From the NCBI GenBank assembly GCA_035518775.1, contig DATIXH010000058.1, positions 1-44,408 on the forward strand: a stretch of 44,408 nt of DNA. The letters are read 5' to 3'. The notes beneath the pieces are model-generated. The model saw only the letters and a list, made by a program, of their open reading frames with translations, was not told the DNA's origin and searched no databases. This stretch comes from JBGPEQ01 sp035518775 (GTDB taxonomy: Bacteria; Pseudomonadota; Alphaproteobacteria; Dongiales; Dongiaceae). A program made the position numbers and the translations under genes. Positions 26,972-35,544 of this stretch are shown one piece after another (the stretch's first letter is position 1; every line of letters begins with the position of its first letter).

Positions 26972-27730
26972 ATGGCAACCCCCGCACCGCTCGTCGCCGG
27001 CATCAGGCGCGCCGGCCATCGGATGCTCGACATCGTCCTGCCGCCGCGCTGTCTTAAATGCGGGACGACGGTCGATTCCGTCGGCGTGTTGTGCGCGCGT
27101 TGCTGGCCGGCCGTCGCCTTCCTCGCGGCGCCGCAGTGCGCGGCCTGCGGCCTGCCGTTCGAGATCGATCTCGGTCCCGCTGCCCTGTGCGGCGCCTGCG
27201 CCGGCGAGCGGCCGGTGTTCGAGCGCGCCCGCGCCGCCTTCCGCTATGACGACGACAGCAAGGACCTGATCCTGCGCTTCAAGCACGCCGACCGCACGGA
27301 CTCGGCGCCGGCCTTCGCGCGCTGGATGGCGCGGGCGGGCGAGGCCATGCTGGCCGACGCCGACCTCATCGTGCCGGTACCGCTGCACTGGCTGCGGCTG
27401 TTCATGCGGCGCTACAACCAGGCGGCCTTGCTGGCGTCCGAGCTGGGACACCTGTCCGGCAAGCCGGCCGTCAACGATCTGCTGCTCCGCCGCCGCCGCA
27501 CGCCCTCGCAGGGCGGGCTCGGCGCGCTGGCGCGCCACCGCAACGTGGCCGGCGCCTTCGCCGTCGATTCGCGGCGGCGCCCGCTGCTGCAGGACAAGCG
27601 CGTGCTGCTGATCGATGATGTGCTGACGACCGGGGCGACGGTGTCCGCCTGCGCCGGCGTCCTGCTGCGGTCCGGCGCCCGGGCGGTCGACGTCCTCACC
27701 CTGGCCCGCGTCGTCCGCATCGCTGGCTAG
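26972..27730 (+). CDS. comF: ComF-family phosphoribosyltransferase-like protein
   Basis: 252 residues from the ATG at 26972; a TTG at 26936 would add 12. An N-terminal double zinc ribbon (CLKCG, CARC, CAACG, CGACA) is followed by a phosphoribosyltransferase domain with the PRPP-binding loop VLLIDDVLTTGATVSA. ComF proteins help DNA uptake in naturally competent bacteria, but in alphaproteobacteria the gene is a conserved neighbour of grxC and its role is unclear. RYNQAALLA and the RRRTPSQGGLG stretch are also typical. grxC follows after about 80 bases. Confidence 0.93.
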   Translation: MATPAPLVAGIRRAGHRMLDIVLPPRCLKCGTTVDSVGVLCARCWPAVAFLAAPQCAACGLPFEIDLGPAALCGACAGERPVFERARAAFRYDDDSKDLILRFKHADRTDSAPAFARWMARAGEAMLADADLIVPVPLHWLRLFMRRYNQAALLASELGHLSGKPAVNDLLLRRRRTPSQGGLGALARHRNVAGAFAVDSRRRPLLQDKRVLLIDDVLTTGATVSACAGVLLRSGARAVDVLTLARVVRIAG

Positions 27731-27809
27731 CGTCCGGGCAGGGTGACAAAAGTTACCGGCCATGCCACCTATTAGGAAGGCAACGGCATAGGCGGAACGA
27801 ACAGGCGTC

Positions 27810-28076
27810 ATGGCCAAGATCGAGATCTACACGACGATGCTCTGCCCCTATTGTTATCGGGCGAAGAAGCTGCTGGCGCAGCATGGCGCCGATTTCACCG
27901 AGATCGACGTCATGGCCGACCAGGACCTGCGGCGCGAGATGGTCGAGCGGTCCGGCGGCCGCCGCACGGTTCCGCAGATCTTCATCGACGGCAAGCATAT
28001 CGGCGGCTGCGAAGAGCTCTACGCCCTCGACGCCGCCGGCAAGCTGAAGGCGCTGCTGCAGCCGGTGCCGGCATGA
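27810..28076 (+). CDS. grxC: Glutaredoxin 3
   Basis: An 88-residue glutathione-dependent thiol oxidoreductase with the dithiol site Cys12-Pro-Tyr-Cys15 in MLCPYCYRAKKLL. The cis-proline region RTVPQIFIDGKHIGGCEELY gives the TVP and GG glutathione-binding motifs. The size is normal. Its stop overlaps the start of the next gene (ATGA), so the two are translationally coupled. It follows comF in a conserved alphaproteobacterial order. Confidence 0.96.
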   Translation: MAKIEIYTTMLCPYCYRAKKLLAQHGADFTEIDVMADQDLRREMVERSGGRRTVPQIFIDGKHIGGCEELYALDAAGKLKALLQPVPA

Positions 28077-28936
28077 GCGCGACCTTCAAGGTCGCCTGCA
28101 TCCAGCTCAACGCTGCGCGCGATATCGCGCCCAACATCGCCGCCGCCTCGGCTCTGATCCGGCAAGCCCGCGCACAGGGCGCGCAGTTCATCCTGACGCC
28201 CGAGAATACCGGCATGATCGAGCCGAAGCGGCCGCAGATGCTGGAGAAGGCCAGGCCGGAGGCCGAGCATCCGGCCATCCCGGCCTTCGGGGCGCTGGCC
28301 GCGGAGCTGGGCGCCTGGCTGCTGATCGGCTCCCTGCAGATCAAGCTCGACCCCGCCACCTGCGCCAACCGCTCCTTGCTGTTCGACGATCGCGGCCGCA
28401 TCGTCGCCCGCTACGACAAGATCCACATGTTCGACGTCGACCTGCAGGGCGGCGAGAGCTATCGCGAATCGAAGACCTTCCGGCCGGGCGACCGCGCGGT
28501 GGTGGCCAACACGCCCTGGGGCAAGGTCGGTCTCACGGTCTGCTACGACCTGCGCTTCGCCTATCTCTACCGCGCCCTGGCGCAGGCCGGCGCCAGCTTC
28601 CTCACGGTGCCCTCGGCTTTCACGGTGCCGACCGGCCAGGCGCATTGGCATACTCTGCTCCGGGCGCGGGCGATCGAGACCGGCAGCTTCGTCTTCGCCC
28701 CCGCCCAGTGCGGCGAGCATGCGGAGGGCCGCAAGACCTACGGCCACTCCCTGATCGTGGCGCCCTGGGGCGAGGTCCTGGCCGACGGCGGCGACGCCCC
28801 CGGCATCATCACCGCCGACATCGACCCGGCGAAGGCGGCCGAGGCCCGCGCCATGATCCCCGCCCTCACCCACGACCGGCGCTTCAGCGGACCGGCGGCG
28901 CCTTCGGTCGAGTCTCTGCGCGCCGCGGGCGAATGA
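28073..28936 (+). CDS. Carbon-nitrogen hydrolase (nitrilase superfamily, Nit-like)
   Basis: 287 residues from the ATG at 28073, which overlaps the grxC stop. The catalytic triad is visible as Glu44 (LTPENT), Lys116 (RYDKIHMFD) and Cys157 (GLTVCYDLRFA). It resembles Nit1/Nit2 enzymes; members next to glutaredoxin genes may hydrolyse deaminated glutathione as a repair step, which would fit the coupling to grxC (inference). Expected blocks such as VPSAFTVPTGQAHWHTLLRA are present. In related genomes DUF1178 normally follows directly; here about 12.4 kb of other genes intervene. Confidence 0.93.
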   Translation: MSATFKVACIQLNAARDIAPNIAAASALIRQARAQGAQFILTPENTGMIEPKRPQMLEKARPEAEHPAIPAFGALAAELGAWLLIGSLQIKLDPATCANRSLLFDDRGRIVARYDKIHMFDVDLQGGESYRESKTFRPGDRAVVANTPWGKVGLTVCYDLRFAYLYRALAQAGASFLTVPSAFTVPTGQAHWHTLLRARAIETGSFVFAPAQCGEHAEGRKTYGHSLIVAPWGEVLADGGDAPGIITADIDPAKAAEARAMIPALTHDRRFSGPAAPSVESLRAAGE

Positions 28937-29268
28937 TCCTTCCGCGGGGCCGGATTCCTTCCGTCCGCCCCCGCCAGGGGTCGAACGCGAAAACTCGGAA
29001 TTTTAAGCTGTCGTATTTTGCGTAACGACCGCTTCCGCGCCCGCGATGGAAGTTCGTCGTGCTCTGCAGCCGCCCGTGACGCGACTTCTCGGGTGTGATC
29101 GATACACGATGTCAAAGATCAAGCCGATGGGGCAACCGCATCCATCGACAAGAACATGATAGGAACTTACGCGATAGAAGTCAAGACGAGGGTGCGGACG
29201 ACACCGCATCCCATCCTCGGTTGCGGCGCCGCGAAAAGACATCGGATCCGCACGTCCGCGCCTATTAC
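28937..29268. other. Intergenic stretch without a recognisable gene
   Basis: 332 bases between the nitrilase-family and cyclase genes, whose 3' ends converge here. It is less GC-rich than the surroundings in parts (TTTTAAGCTGTCGTATTTTG near 29000). A minus-strand frame from about 29247 could encode about 80 residues (MSFRGAATEDGMRC...), but it has no convincing ribosome site or family match, so I do not call it. No strong hairpin or repeat is seen. Confidence 0.5.
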
Positions 29269-30363
29269 CTAGCCATCTGGCACGGTGAAGACGGCGCACG
29301 GTGAGGCGATGCCTCGCAACGCATGCGTTCCCAGAGGGACCAGCGGCATGTCCGTTTCGGCCGCGACTGCGCCGGAGACCAGCACCGGGCGGTCGAGCGC
29401 CTGGCACAGCCCTTCCAGCCGGCTGACGAGATTGACGGCGGGGCCGATGGCGGTGAAATCGAGCCGGTCGGCGGCGCCGATATTGCCCCAGAAGATCTCA
29501 CCGAGGTGAAGCGCGACGCCGAAGCGCAAGGGCGGCAGTTCCTGCTGCCGCCGTGTCGCGTCGAGATGGGCCATCCCGGCGCGGGCGGCGGAGACCGCGC
29601 GCAGCGCGGCCTCGCACGCGGCGCGCGGGGAATCGCCGGCGACCGGGAAGATCGCCAGCACGCCGTCGCCGATGAACTTCAGGACCTCGCCGCCGAAGGC
29701 GTGCACCGCGCCGGCGACCCGGTCGAACCAGGCGTCGAGCGCCGCGATCACCTCCGCCGGGGCGGCGGCCTCGGAGAGGGCGGTGAATCCGCGCAAGTCG
29801 GCATAAAGCAGCGCGGCGCGGATGGTCTCGCCGCCGCCGCGCCGCAGCGGCGCCGCCAGCATGCGGGCCGCGCTGCGCCGCCCGAGATAGGCCTCGAGCG
29901 CCGCGGTCAGCGTGGCGCGCGCCGCGAGGGCGGCGAGCGGCGCGGTCGCGAAACGCGCAGTCTGCCGCAGCTGCTCGGCCTCGGCGGCGGTGAAGGGGCG
30001 CGGCCCGATCCAGCCGAACAGGGGCGCCTCCGCTCCGGTCCCTGCTCTGTCCTCCTGCACGACCCCGGGAGCGAGCGCCGCCAGCCAGCGCCGTCCGCCA
30101 TCGCCGTGCGGGGCCGCGGCGCCCCCCGCATCGGAGACAGCACCTGCGAAGCCGAGGGCTTCAATCACCGCGTCGGTATCCGCACGCCAGAGCCAGGTAC
30201 GACGCGCGATGATCGGATGCGGCACCGCCAGGGTGAGGGCGCCGCCGGCAAGCGGAACGCGGTCCGCGATCAGCCGGACGCCGAGCTCCGCCAGCAACCG
30301 GTCGGCCCCCGATGACGCGCTCGCCGCGTCGATCAGCCAGGAGAGCGCCGAGGGAAGCTGCAT
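29269..30363 (-). CDS. Class III adenylate/guanylate cyclase domain protein
   Basis: A 364-residue protein. The C-terminal class III cyclase domain (about 180-360) has both metal-binding aspartates, Asp189 (LLYADLRGFTAL) and Asp233 (FIGDGVLAIFP), and the nucleotide/transition-state region DFTAIGPAVNLVSRLEGL. The N-terminal 170 residues form an uncharacterised, alanine-rich sensor-like region, with ALSWLIDAASAS at the start. No membrane segment is evident, so it would be cytosolic and make cAMP (or cGMP) in response to an unknown cue. It stands alone, divergent from the SRPBCC gene. Confidence 0.88.
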   Translation of the reverse strand: MQLPSALSWLIDAASASSGADRLLAELGVRLIADRVPLAGGALTLAVPHPIIARRTWLWRADTDAVIEALGFAGAVSDAGGAAAPHGDGGRRWLAALAPGVVQEDRAGTGAEAPLFGWIGPRPFTAAEAEQLRQTARFATAPLAALAARATLTAALEAYLGRRSAARMLAAPLRRGGGETIRAALLYADLRGFTALSEAAAPAEVIAALDAWFDRVAGAVHAFGGEVLKFIGDGVLAIFPVAGDSPRAACEAALRAVSAARAGMAHLDATRRQQELPPLRFGVALHLGEIFWGNIGAADRLDFTAIGPAVNLVSRLEGLCQALDRPVLVSGAVAAETDMPLVPLGTHALRGIASPCAVFTVPDG

Positions 30364-30468
30364 GGGCGATCACGCCGCGGAGTCAGTGGTTGTCAGCAAG
30401 CGCTTTGCCGAGTTTGGTTCGCGCGCCACGTTATGCTTTCATGGGGCAGGGCAGCAAGGAGGCGGGCA

Positions 30469-30924
30469 ATGGCTGAATCCCTCGTGGTCCGGCGCGAGAT
30501 CCAGGTCGCAGCCCCGCCCGCGACCATCTTCGCCTTCCTGACCGATCCGGAGAAGATCCTGCGCTGGATGGGCAGCGATGCCGCGATGGAGCCGCATCCG
30601 GGCGGGCTCTACCTCCTCAAGATCAACGGACGCACCGCGCGCGGCAGCTTTCGCGAAGTCGTGCCGGTTCACCGCCTCGCCTACAGCTTCGGCTGGGACG
30701 GCGATGCCGACGTGCCGCCAGGCTCGGGCCTGGTCGAGGTCGACCTGATCGACCGGGGCGGCGGCACGCTGGTGCGCTTCGCCCATAGCGGCCTGCCCAA
30801 TGCGGCGGAGCAGGAGGGCCACGCCAAGGGCTGGACGCACTACCTTGGCCGGCTCGCGGTCGCCGCCGCCGGCGGCGATCCGGGCGCCGATCTCGGCTGT
30901 CATGCGACGGCCGGTGTTGCGTGA
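30469..30924 (+). CDS. SRPBCC (START/AHSA1-like) domain protein
   Basis: 151 residues with the AHSA1-type ligand-binding fold: an opening beta strand and helix VVRREIQVAAPPATIFAFLT, DPEKILRWMGSDAAMEPHPG, GSFREVVPVHRLAYSFGWDG and the closing helix GHAKGWTHYLGRLAVAA. Such proteins bind hydrophobic ligands or assist in detoxification; many small ones have no assigned function. The ATG at 30469 has a strong AAGGAGG 8 bases upstream. It is a single gene, divergent from the cyclase. Confidence 0.88.
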   Translation: MAESLVVRREIQVAAPPATIFAFLTDPEKILRWMGSDAAMEPHPGGLYLLKINGRTARGSFREVVPVHRLAYSFGWDGDADVPPGSGLVEVDLIDRGGGTLVRFAHSGLPNAAEQEGHAKGWTHYLGRLAVAAAGGDPGADLGCHATAGVA

Positions 30925-30979
30925 GGCGGCCATCTGCCCGGGGGCTGCAGGATTGTCGGTCGTTGCGGGGGTCTTCTGA

Positions 30980-30996
30980 TCATACTTCGGGTATGA
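30980..30996. promoter_or_regulatory. Palindrome over the antitoxin start codon
   Basis: TCATAC-ttcgg-GTATGA (30980-30996) is a perfect 6-base inverted repeat that includes the ATG of the broken antitoxin gene. Its position suggests an autoregulatory operator, or an RNA hairpin that hides the start codon. Sequence evidence only. Confidence 0.4.
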
Positions 30997-31176
30997 AGAC
31001 CGCCGTTTCCATCCCTGATCCGATCTTCCAGGAGGCCGAGAGATTGGCCCGCCGCCTGAAGAAGTCCCGCAGCCAACTGTACGCGGAGGCAATGGCTGAC
31101 GGAACGGGTCGGGCACATCAGCCGCAATCAGCTGAATGCCATCCTCGACGGCATCGGTCTCGTGCTCGGGCACTGA
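30993..31176 (+). pseudogene. Frameshifted ribbon-helix-helix/MazE-like antitoxin
   Basis: From the ATG at 30993 the reading MKTAVSIPDPIFQEAERLAR then RLKKSRSQLYAEAMA is the N-terminal DNA-binding part of an RHH-type antitoxin. The natural C-terminal end, LTERVGHISRNQLNAILDGI then GLVLGH and a stop at 31174-31176, is found only in the +1 frame beginning near 31096. A small indel around 31092-31100 has therefore broken the gene. Without correction the frame continues into an unrelated tail. No toxin gene follows, so this is the decayed half of a toxin-antitoxin module. The 150 bases between it and the Hsp70-like gene show nothing recognisable. Confidence 0.8.
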
Positions 31177-31326
31177 CGCCGGCTCACTGCGAGGCGGGCC
31201 GGATTGATCGCCGGTCGAATTGGCGCTAGTGTGGTCCAGGGCGCATCATCGTCTTTGGCCCTATTTTTCTCTCTCTGAACCAGCCACTCGGCGGCTCGGG
31301 CCGTTCGCGCGCTCGAGGTGAAAACC

Positions 31327-32637
31327 ATGACGACATCCCTCGGCTTCGATTTCGGGACGACCAACACCGTGGTCGCACAGGTGCAAAACGGCGGGGGGCG
31401 GGCGGCGCCGTTCGAGTTCGCGTTCGAGAACCAGCGCATCGCGGCGTTCCGCTCGGCGCTGTGCTTCTGGGTCGACGTGGTGCGCCACCGCTCGCACATC
31501 CACGCCGAGGCCGGGCCGTGGGCGATCCAGCGCTTCATCGAGGATCCCTGGGACTGCCGCTTCATGCAGTCGATCAAGTCGTTCGCCGCCAGCCCCAACT
31601 TCCAGGGCACCGTGATCCACGGCAAGCGCCGCTCCTACGAGGAATTGCTGGGCGTGTTCTTCGAGCGCCTGCGCGCCCATGCCGGCGAGCGCCTGGACGC
31701 GCTCCCGCCGCGGCTCGTGGTCGGGCGCCCCATCACTTACGTCGGCGCTGAGCCGGACGGGCAGCTGGCGATGCGCCGCTACCAGGATGCGCTGGCGCCC
31801 TTCGGCTTTCGGGAGATCCGCTACGTCTACGAGCCCGTGGCGGCGGCCTTCTACTACGCCCAGCGCCTCACCAAGAGCGCTACGGTGCTGGTGGCCGATT
31901 TCGGCGGCGGTACGACCGACTACTCGGTCATGCGCTTCGACCTGGCCGGCGGGGCGATCGCGGCCCATGCGCTCGGCCACGCCGGCGTCGGCGTCGCCGG
32001 CGACAATTTCGACTACCGCATCATCGACCATGTCGTCTCGCCGCGGCTCGGCAAGGGCACGCTCTACAACAGCATGGGCAAGACGCTGGAGATCCCGAAC
32101 TCCTACTACTCCAGCTTCGCGCGCTGGAACCTGCTGTCGGTGATGAAGACGTCGAAGGAGTTCCGCGACATCAAGCGGCTCGTTCAGGTGAGCCAGCGCC
32201 CCGATCTGCTCGAGCGCTTCGTCGAGCTGATCGAGCACGACCACGGCTATCCGCTCTATAAGGCGGTCTCCGAGGCCAAGGAGCGGCTGTCGCACGCCGA
32301 GGAGACGGAGTTCCACTTCGCCGCCGGCGACTTCCGGATCAAGACCCGCATCAAGCGCGCCGATTTCGAGGCCTGGATCGCCGACGATCTCGCGCGCATC
32401 GCCGCTGCGCTCGACGAAGCGCTGCGCAACGCGTCGGTGGGCGCTGGCGACATCGACAAGGTGTTCCTCACGGGCGGCACCTCCTTCGTGCCGGCGGTGC
32501 GCCGCCTGTTCGAGGAGCGCTTCCCCCGCGATTGGATCGAATCGGGCGACGAACTGCTCTCCATCGCCAACGGCTTGGCGCTGATCGGCGAGCAGGCGGA
32601 TATCGACGACTGGACGGTGCCGCTGGAGCGGGCCTGA
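31327..32637 (+). CDS. Hsp70-family protein (YegD-like)
   Basis: 436 residues with the actin-like ATPase fold of Hsp70: phosphate-1 loop LGFDFGTTNTVVAQVQ, phosphate-2 VADFGGGTTDYSVM, adenosine motif VFLTGGTSFVPAVRRLF. The chain is about 200 residues shorter than DnaK and lacks its substrate-binding lid, like E. coli YegD. The ATG at 31327 follows GAGGTG. No J-protein or nucleotide-exchange gene is nearby, so partners are unknown. It converges on the MFS transporter gene across a hairpin. Confidence 0.9.
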   Translation: MTTSLGFDFGTTNTVVAQVQNGGGRAAPFEFAFENQRIAAFRSALCFWVDVVRHRSHIHAEAGPWAIQRFIEDPWDCRFMQSIKSFAASPNFQGTVIHGKRRSYEELLGVFFERLRAHAGERLDALPPRLVVGRPITYVGAEPDGQLAMRRYQDALAPFGFREIRYVYEPVAAAFYYAQRLTKSATVLVADFGGGTTDYSVMRFDLAGGAIAAHALGHAGVGVAGDNFDYRIIDHVVSPRLGKGTLYNSMGKTLEIPNSYYSSFARWNLLSVMKTSKEFRDIKRLVQVSQRPDLLERFVELIEHDHGYPLYKAVSEAKERLSHAEETEFHFAAGDFRIKTRIKRADFEAWIADDLARIAAALDEALRNASVGAGDIDKVFLTGGTSFVPAVRRLFEERFPRDWIESGDELLSIANGLALIGEQADIDDWTVPLERA

Positions 32638-32655
32638 CTCGCGGAACAGGCCCGC
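32628..32655. terminator. Hairpin between convergent Hsp70-like and MFS genes
   Basis: Perfect 9-base arms GCGGGCCTG (32628-32636, overlapping the Hsp70-like stop codon) and CAGGCCCGC (32647-32655) with a 10-base loop sit in the 19-base gap between convergent genes. No U-tract is present. Confidence 0.4.
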
Positions 32656-32656
32656 G

Positions 32657-34114
32657 TCATGCCGCGTCTTCAGGAAGCGAAGGCCGTGTGGCGAAAGCAC
32701 GGCTTCCGACCATGATGGCGAGCGCGACGACGATCAGGCTCGCGCCGACGGCGAATGTGATCTGCATGCCGCCGGCGACCGCCTCGGGACGCGCCGTCGT
32801 CATGTCGACGGTCGACGATCCGAGCGCGAACACCGCGCCCATGACGGATGCGCCGGTGATGAGCCCGAGGTTGCGCGACAGGTTGAGCATGCCGGAGACG
32901 ACGCCCCGCTGGTCCGCGTCGACATCGGTCATGACGGCGGTGTTGTTGGCTGCCTGGAACAGCTGATATCCGGGGGTCAGGACGACGAGGGCGGCAATGT
33001 AGCCCGCAACCCCGAACGTCGCCGGGAGCACGGACAGCGCGAGCGAGCCAGCCGCCATGGCGACGAGTCCGACAATGATCACGAACGGCGCGCCCAGACG
33101 ATCGACAACGCGGCCGGCCGGGATGCCGCTCAGCGTGGAGATGATCGGTCCGGTCGACATGACGATCCCGACGAGAGCCGCGTCGAGCCCGAGCGCGCGC
33201 GAGAGATAGAACGGGCCGACCACGAGCGTCGCCATCATCACCGTCATGACGAGCGCGCTCGTGGCGAGGCCCGCGCTCAGCACGGGGTTGCGGAACATCG
33301 TCAGCCGGATCAGCGGCGATGCTGCTTTCGCCTCGGCGAGCACGAAGAGGCCGGTCCCGAGTCCGGCAGCCACCAACAGAGCCATGTTGAGCGAACCGAA
33401 ACGGCCGCGCCCGATGGTCATGGCGAGCGCATAGGCCGCGAGCGTCAGCGCAAGCAAGAGCGTGCCCACGGCGTCGAAGCCGGCCCGATCCGTGTCCGGT
33501 CGCCGGCGGCCGGCGGGCAGGCAGCGCTGGGCGAGAACGAGAGTCAGGATGCCAAGAGGCACCATGACGAGGAAGAGCGCCCGCCAGCCGAATCCGGAGA
33601 TCAGGACGCCGCCGAGCGACGGGCCGAGGGCGGTGCCGATCGCGGACATCGTCCCGAGCAGCCCCATGACGCTCCCGGTCCGTGCCTTCGGAACCGTCTC
33701 GCCGACGAACGCCAGGGCAAGGGCCATCATGACCGCGGCGCCGAGGCCCTGCGCCGCCCGGGCGGCAAGCAGCAGCCAGAGCGTGGGCGCGATGCCGCAC
33801 AGGACCGAGGCCGCCGTGAACAGGACGAGTCCCGCCAGCAGCAGCCGGCGCCGGCCGATGATGTCGCCGAGCCGTCCGACGCTCACGATCAGGGTGGTGA
33901 TGGCGAGGAGATAAGCGAGGACGATCCACTGGACGCCCTGGAAGGAGGCCGCGAACGCCTGGGCCAAGGTCGGCAGGCCGACGTTGGCGATGCTGGTACC
34001 GAGCGAGGAAAGCAACACGGAGAGTGAAAGGCCGGCGAGCGCCCACGGAACCGACGCTGGCTGTTCCCTGCTCCCGGCGACCGCCCCGTCTCGTCCTGCA
34101 ATGATCGGCTTCAC
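32657..34114 (-). CDS. MFS transporter, DHA2 drug:H+ antiporter type
   Basis: 485 residues from a GTG at 34112-34114 with GGAG 6 bases upstream; an ATG at 34189 would add 25 residues but reaches far into the divergent promoter region. The many hydrophobic segments fit the 14-helix DHA2 group (EmrB/QacA-like). Motif A is VGRLGDIIGRR and the antiporter motif C is GTALGPSLGGVLI. It probably exports drugs or organic compounds. The divergent LysR gene (139 bases between starts) is the likely regulator, a very common arrangement. Confidence 0.92.
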   Translation of the reverse strand: MKPIIAGRDGAVAGSREQPASVPWALAGLSLSVLLSSLGTSIANVGLPTLAQAFAASFQGVQWIVLAYLLAITTLIVSVGRLGDIIGRRRLLLAGLVLFTAASVLCGIAPTLWLLLAARAAQGLGAAVMMALALAFVGETVPKARTGSVMGLLGTMSAIGTALGPSLGGVLISGFGWRALFLVMVPLGILTLVLAQRCLPAGRRRPDTDRAGFDAVGTLLLALTLAAYALAMTIGRGRFGSLNMALLVAAGLGTGLFVLAEAKAASPLIRLTMFRNPVLSAGLATSALVMTVMMATLVVGPFYLSRALGLDAALVGIVMSTGPIISTLSGIPAGRVVDRLGAPFVIIVGLVAMAAGSLALSVLPATFGVAGYIAALVVLTPGYQLFQAANNTAVMTDVDADQRGVVSGMLNLSRNLGLITGASVMGAVFALGSSTVDMTTARPEAVAGGMQITFAVGASLIVVALAIMVGSRAFATRPSLPEDAA

Positions 34115-34198
34115 GATGAGCTCCGTCCTTCGACAGCCCCCGAACGGAGCCATCAGAGACATAGGCTGTTGCCAGGCATGGCGGAACATGCACTATTT

Positions 34199-34213
34199 GC
34201 ACTCTATTCGTGC
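34199..34213. promoter_or_regulatory. Candidate LysR-type binding site in the MFS/LysR divergent region
   Basis: GCAC-tctattc-GTGC is a 15-base interrupted palindrome located 39 bases before the LysR ATG and upstream of the MFS gene. LysR regulators usually bind a 15-base partially dyadic site, classically T-N11-A; size and position fit, although the ends here are G and C. Confidence 0.4.
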
Positions 34214-34252
34214 GTTTGACGCCACATCTCGATCACATCGCAACGCCGAGGC

Positions 34253-35143
34253 ATGCCGACACCCGATCTGAACCTGCTCGTCACGCTCGACGTGCTGCTC
34301 GCGGAAGGCAGCGTCGCGCGCGCCGCCCGGCGGTTGCAGCTGAGCCCGTCGGCGATGAGCCGGGCGCTGGCGCGGTTGCGCGCGGCGACCGGCGATCCGC
34401 TGCTGGTCAGGGCCGGACGCGGCCTCGTTCCGACACCGCGGGCGCTCGCGCTGCGCGAGCGGGTCGGCCGGCTCGTGCAGGACGGTGAGGCGGTCCTGCG
34501 CCCCGCCGAGACGCTCGACCTGAAGCGGCTCGTCCGAACCTTCACGCTGCGGACCAGCGACGGCTTCGTCGAGAACTTCGGACCGGCTCTCATCGCGCGC
34601 CTCGGCAAGGAAGCGCCCGGCGTGCGGTTGCGCTTCGTGCAGAAGCCGGACAAGGACAGCACCCCCCTGCGCGACGGAACCATCGACCTGGACACCGGCG
34701 TCGTCGGGGGGACGGCGGGTCCGGAGGTGCGCGCGCAGGCCCTGTTCCGTGACCGGTTCATCGGCGTCGTGCGCAGGGGGCACGCGCTATGCCGGGGCCA
34801 GATCACGCCCTCCCGTTATGCGGCGGGCCGGCACATCCTGGTCTCGCGGCGGGGCCTCGACAAAGGCCCGATCGATGAAGCCTTGGCGCCGCTCGGGCTG
34901 GAGCGGGAGATCGTCACGACGGTCGGCGGCTTCTCGGCCGCGCTGGCTCTCGCCCGGTCCTCCGACCTGATCGCCAGCGTTCCCGAACGACACACCGGAA
35001 ACCTGCGCGCGGGAATGCACAGCTTTCTCCTGCCGGTCTCCGTGCCGGAGATCACGATCTCCCTGCTCTGGCACCCGCGGCTGGATGCCGATCCCGCGCA
35101 CCGCTGGCTGCGCGGCTGCGTCCGCGACGTCTGCGCGGAGTAG
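34253..35143 (+). CDS. LysR-family transcriptional regulator
   Basis: 296 residues with an N-terminal winged helix-turn-helix (DLNLLVTLDVLLAEGSVARA then ARRLQLSPSAMSRALARLRA) and a C-terminal effector-binding domain (TFTLRTSDGFVENFGPALIA, FIGVVRRGHAL, VGGFSAALALARSSDLIASV). It probably controls its own promoter and the divergent efflux gene. The stop codon TAG at 35141-35143 is the first three bases of an inverted-repeat element, so the element sets the C-terminus of this protein. Confidence 0.92.
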   Translation: MPTPDLNLLVTLDVLLAEGSVARAARRLQLSPSAMSRALARLRAATGDPLLVRAGRGLVPTPRALALRERVGRLVQDGEAVLRPAETLDLKRLVRTFTLRTSDGFVENFGPALIARLGKEAPGVRLRFVQKPDKDSTPLRDGTIDLDTGVVGGTAGPEVRAQALFRDRFIGVVRRGHALCRGQITPSRYAAGRHILVSRRGLDKGPIDEALAPLGLEREIVTTVGGFSAALALARSSDLIASVPERHTGNLRAGMHSFLLPVSVPEITISLLWHPRLDADPAHRWLRGCVRDVCAE

Positions 35144-35209
35144 GGGCGACCGGCAGGTCGCCCGCGGCGACCGGCGACGGATAGACGGGCGACCTGCCGG
35201 TCGCCCCTA
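35141..35209. repeat. Inverted repeat supplying the stop codons of both flanking genes
   Basis: Two perfect 23-base arms (35141-35163 and 35187-35209) begin TAGGGGCGACCGGCAGGTCG and are separated by a 23-base spacer that itself contains GGCGACCGGCGAC. The outer TAG of the left arm is the LysR stop; the outer CTA of the right arm read on the minus strand is the cupin stop. The long hairpin could terminate both convergent transcripts. The sequence differs from the other repeat elements in the window. Confidence 0.85.
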
Positions 35210-35527
35210 CGGCTTTTTCTTCACGTAGACCAGCAGGGTCTCGACGCCCGTGCGGCTCGAAGTCTGATGCGGCACGCCGACCGGGCGGAACATGTAGTCG
35301 CCGGCCCTGTAGGTGACGCCGCCGCAGTCGAACTCGCCGCGCAGGACGTAGATGTGCTCCTCGGCGTCGGCATGGGCGTGCAGCTCGTCGGAGCCGCCGG
35401 GCGCGAGCTTCCACATCGAGACGGACACGCCCTCGGGATCGTCGCGCAGGCTTTTCCAGGACCAGCCCGGGAAATTCTCCGCGTCGGCCCAGGGCAGCTC
35501 GCCGGTCTTGATGTGCACGGTCTTCAT
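35207..35527 (-). CDS. Single-domain cupin protein
   Basis: A 106-residue protein from the ATG at 35525-35527 with GGGAG 5 bases upstream; an ATG 12 bases earlier is less well placed. Cupin motif 1 is ELHAHADAEEHIYVLRGEF, with the His-x-His...Glu metal ligands, and motif 2 is GDYMFRPVGVPHQT with the last His. It is likely a small metal-binding barrel, either an enzyme or a sensor. It follows the SDR gene by 17 bases and should be in the same operon. The C-terminus KKKP ends at a TAG provided by the adjoining repeat. Confidence 0.88.
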   Translation of the reverse strand: MKTVHIKTGELPWADAENFPGWSWKSLRDDPEGVSVSMWKLAPGGSDELHAHADAEEHIYVLRGEFDCGGVTYRAGDYMFRPVGVPHQTSSRTGVETLLVYVKKKP

Positions 35528-35544
35528 CGTGTCTCCCATGGTCG

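Noticed and set aside
29003..29247. Possible 80-residue minus-strand gene between the nitrilase-family and cyclase genes
   Set aside because: It has no clear ribosome site, unusual Cys/Arg-rich composition and no family match; reported only as an intergenic stretch.
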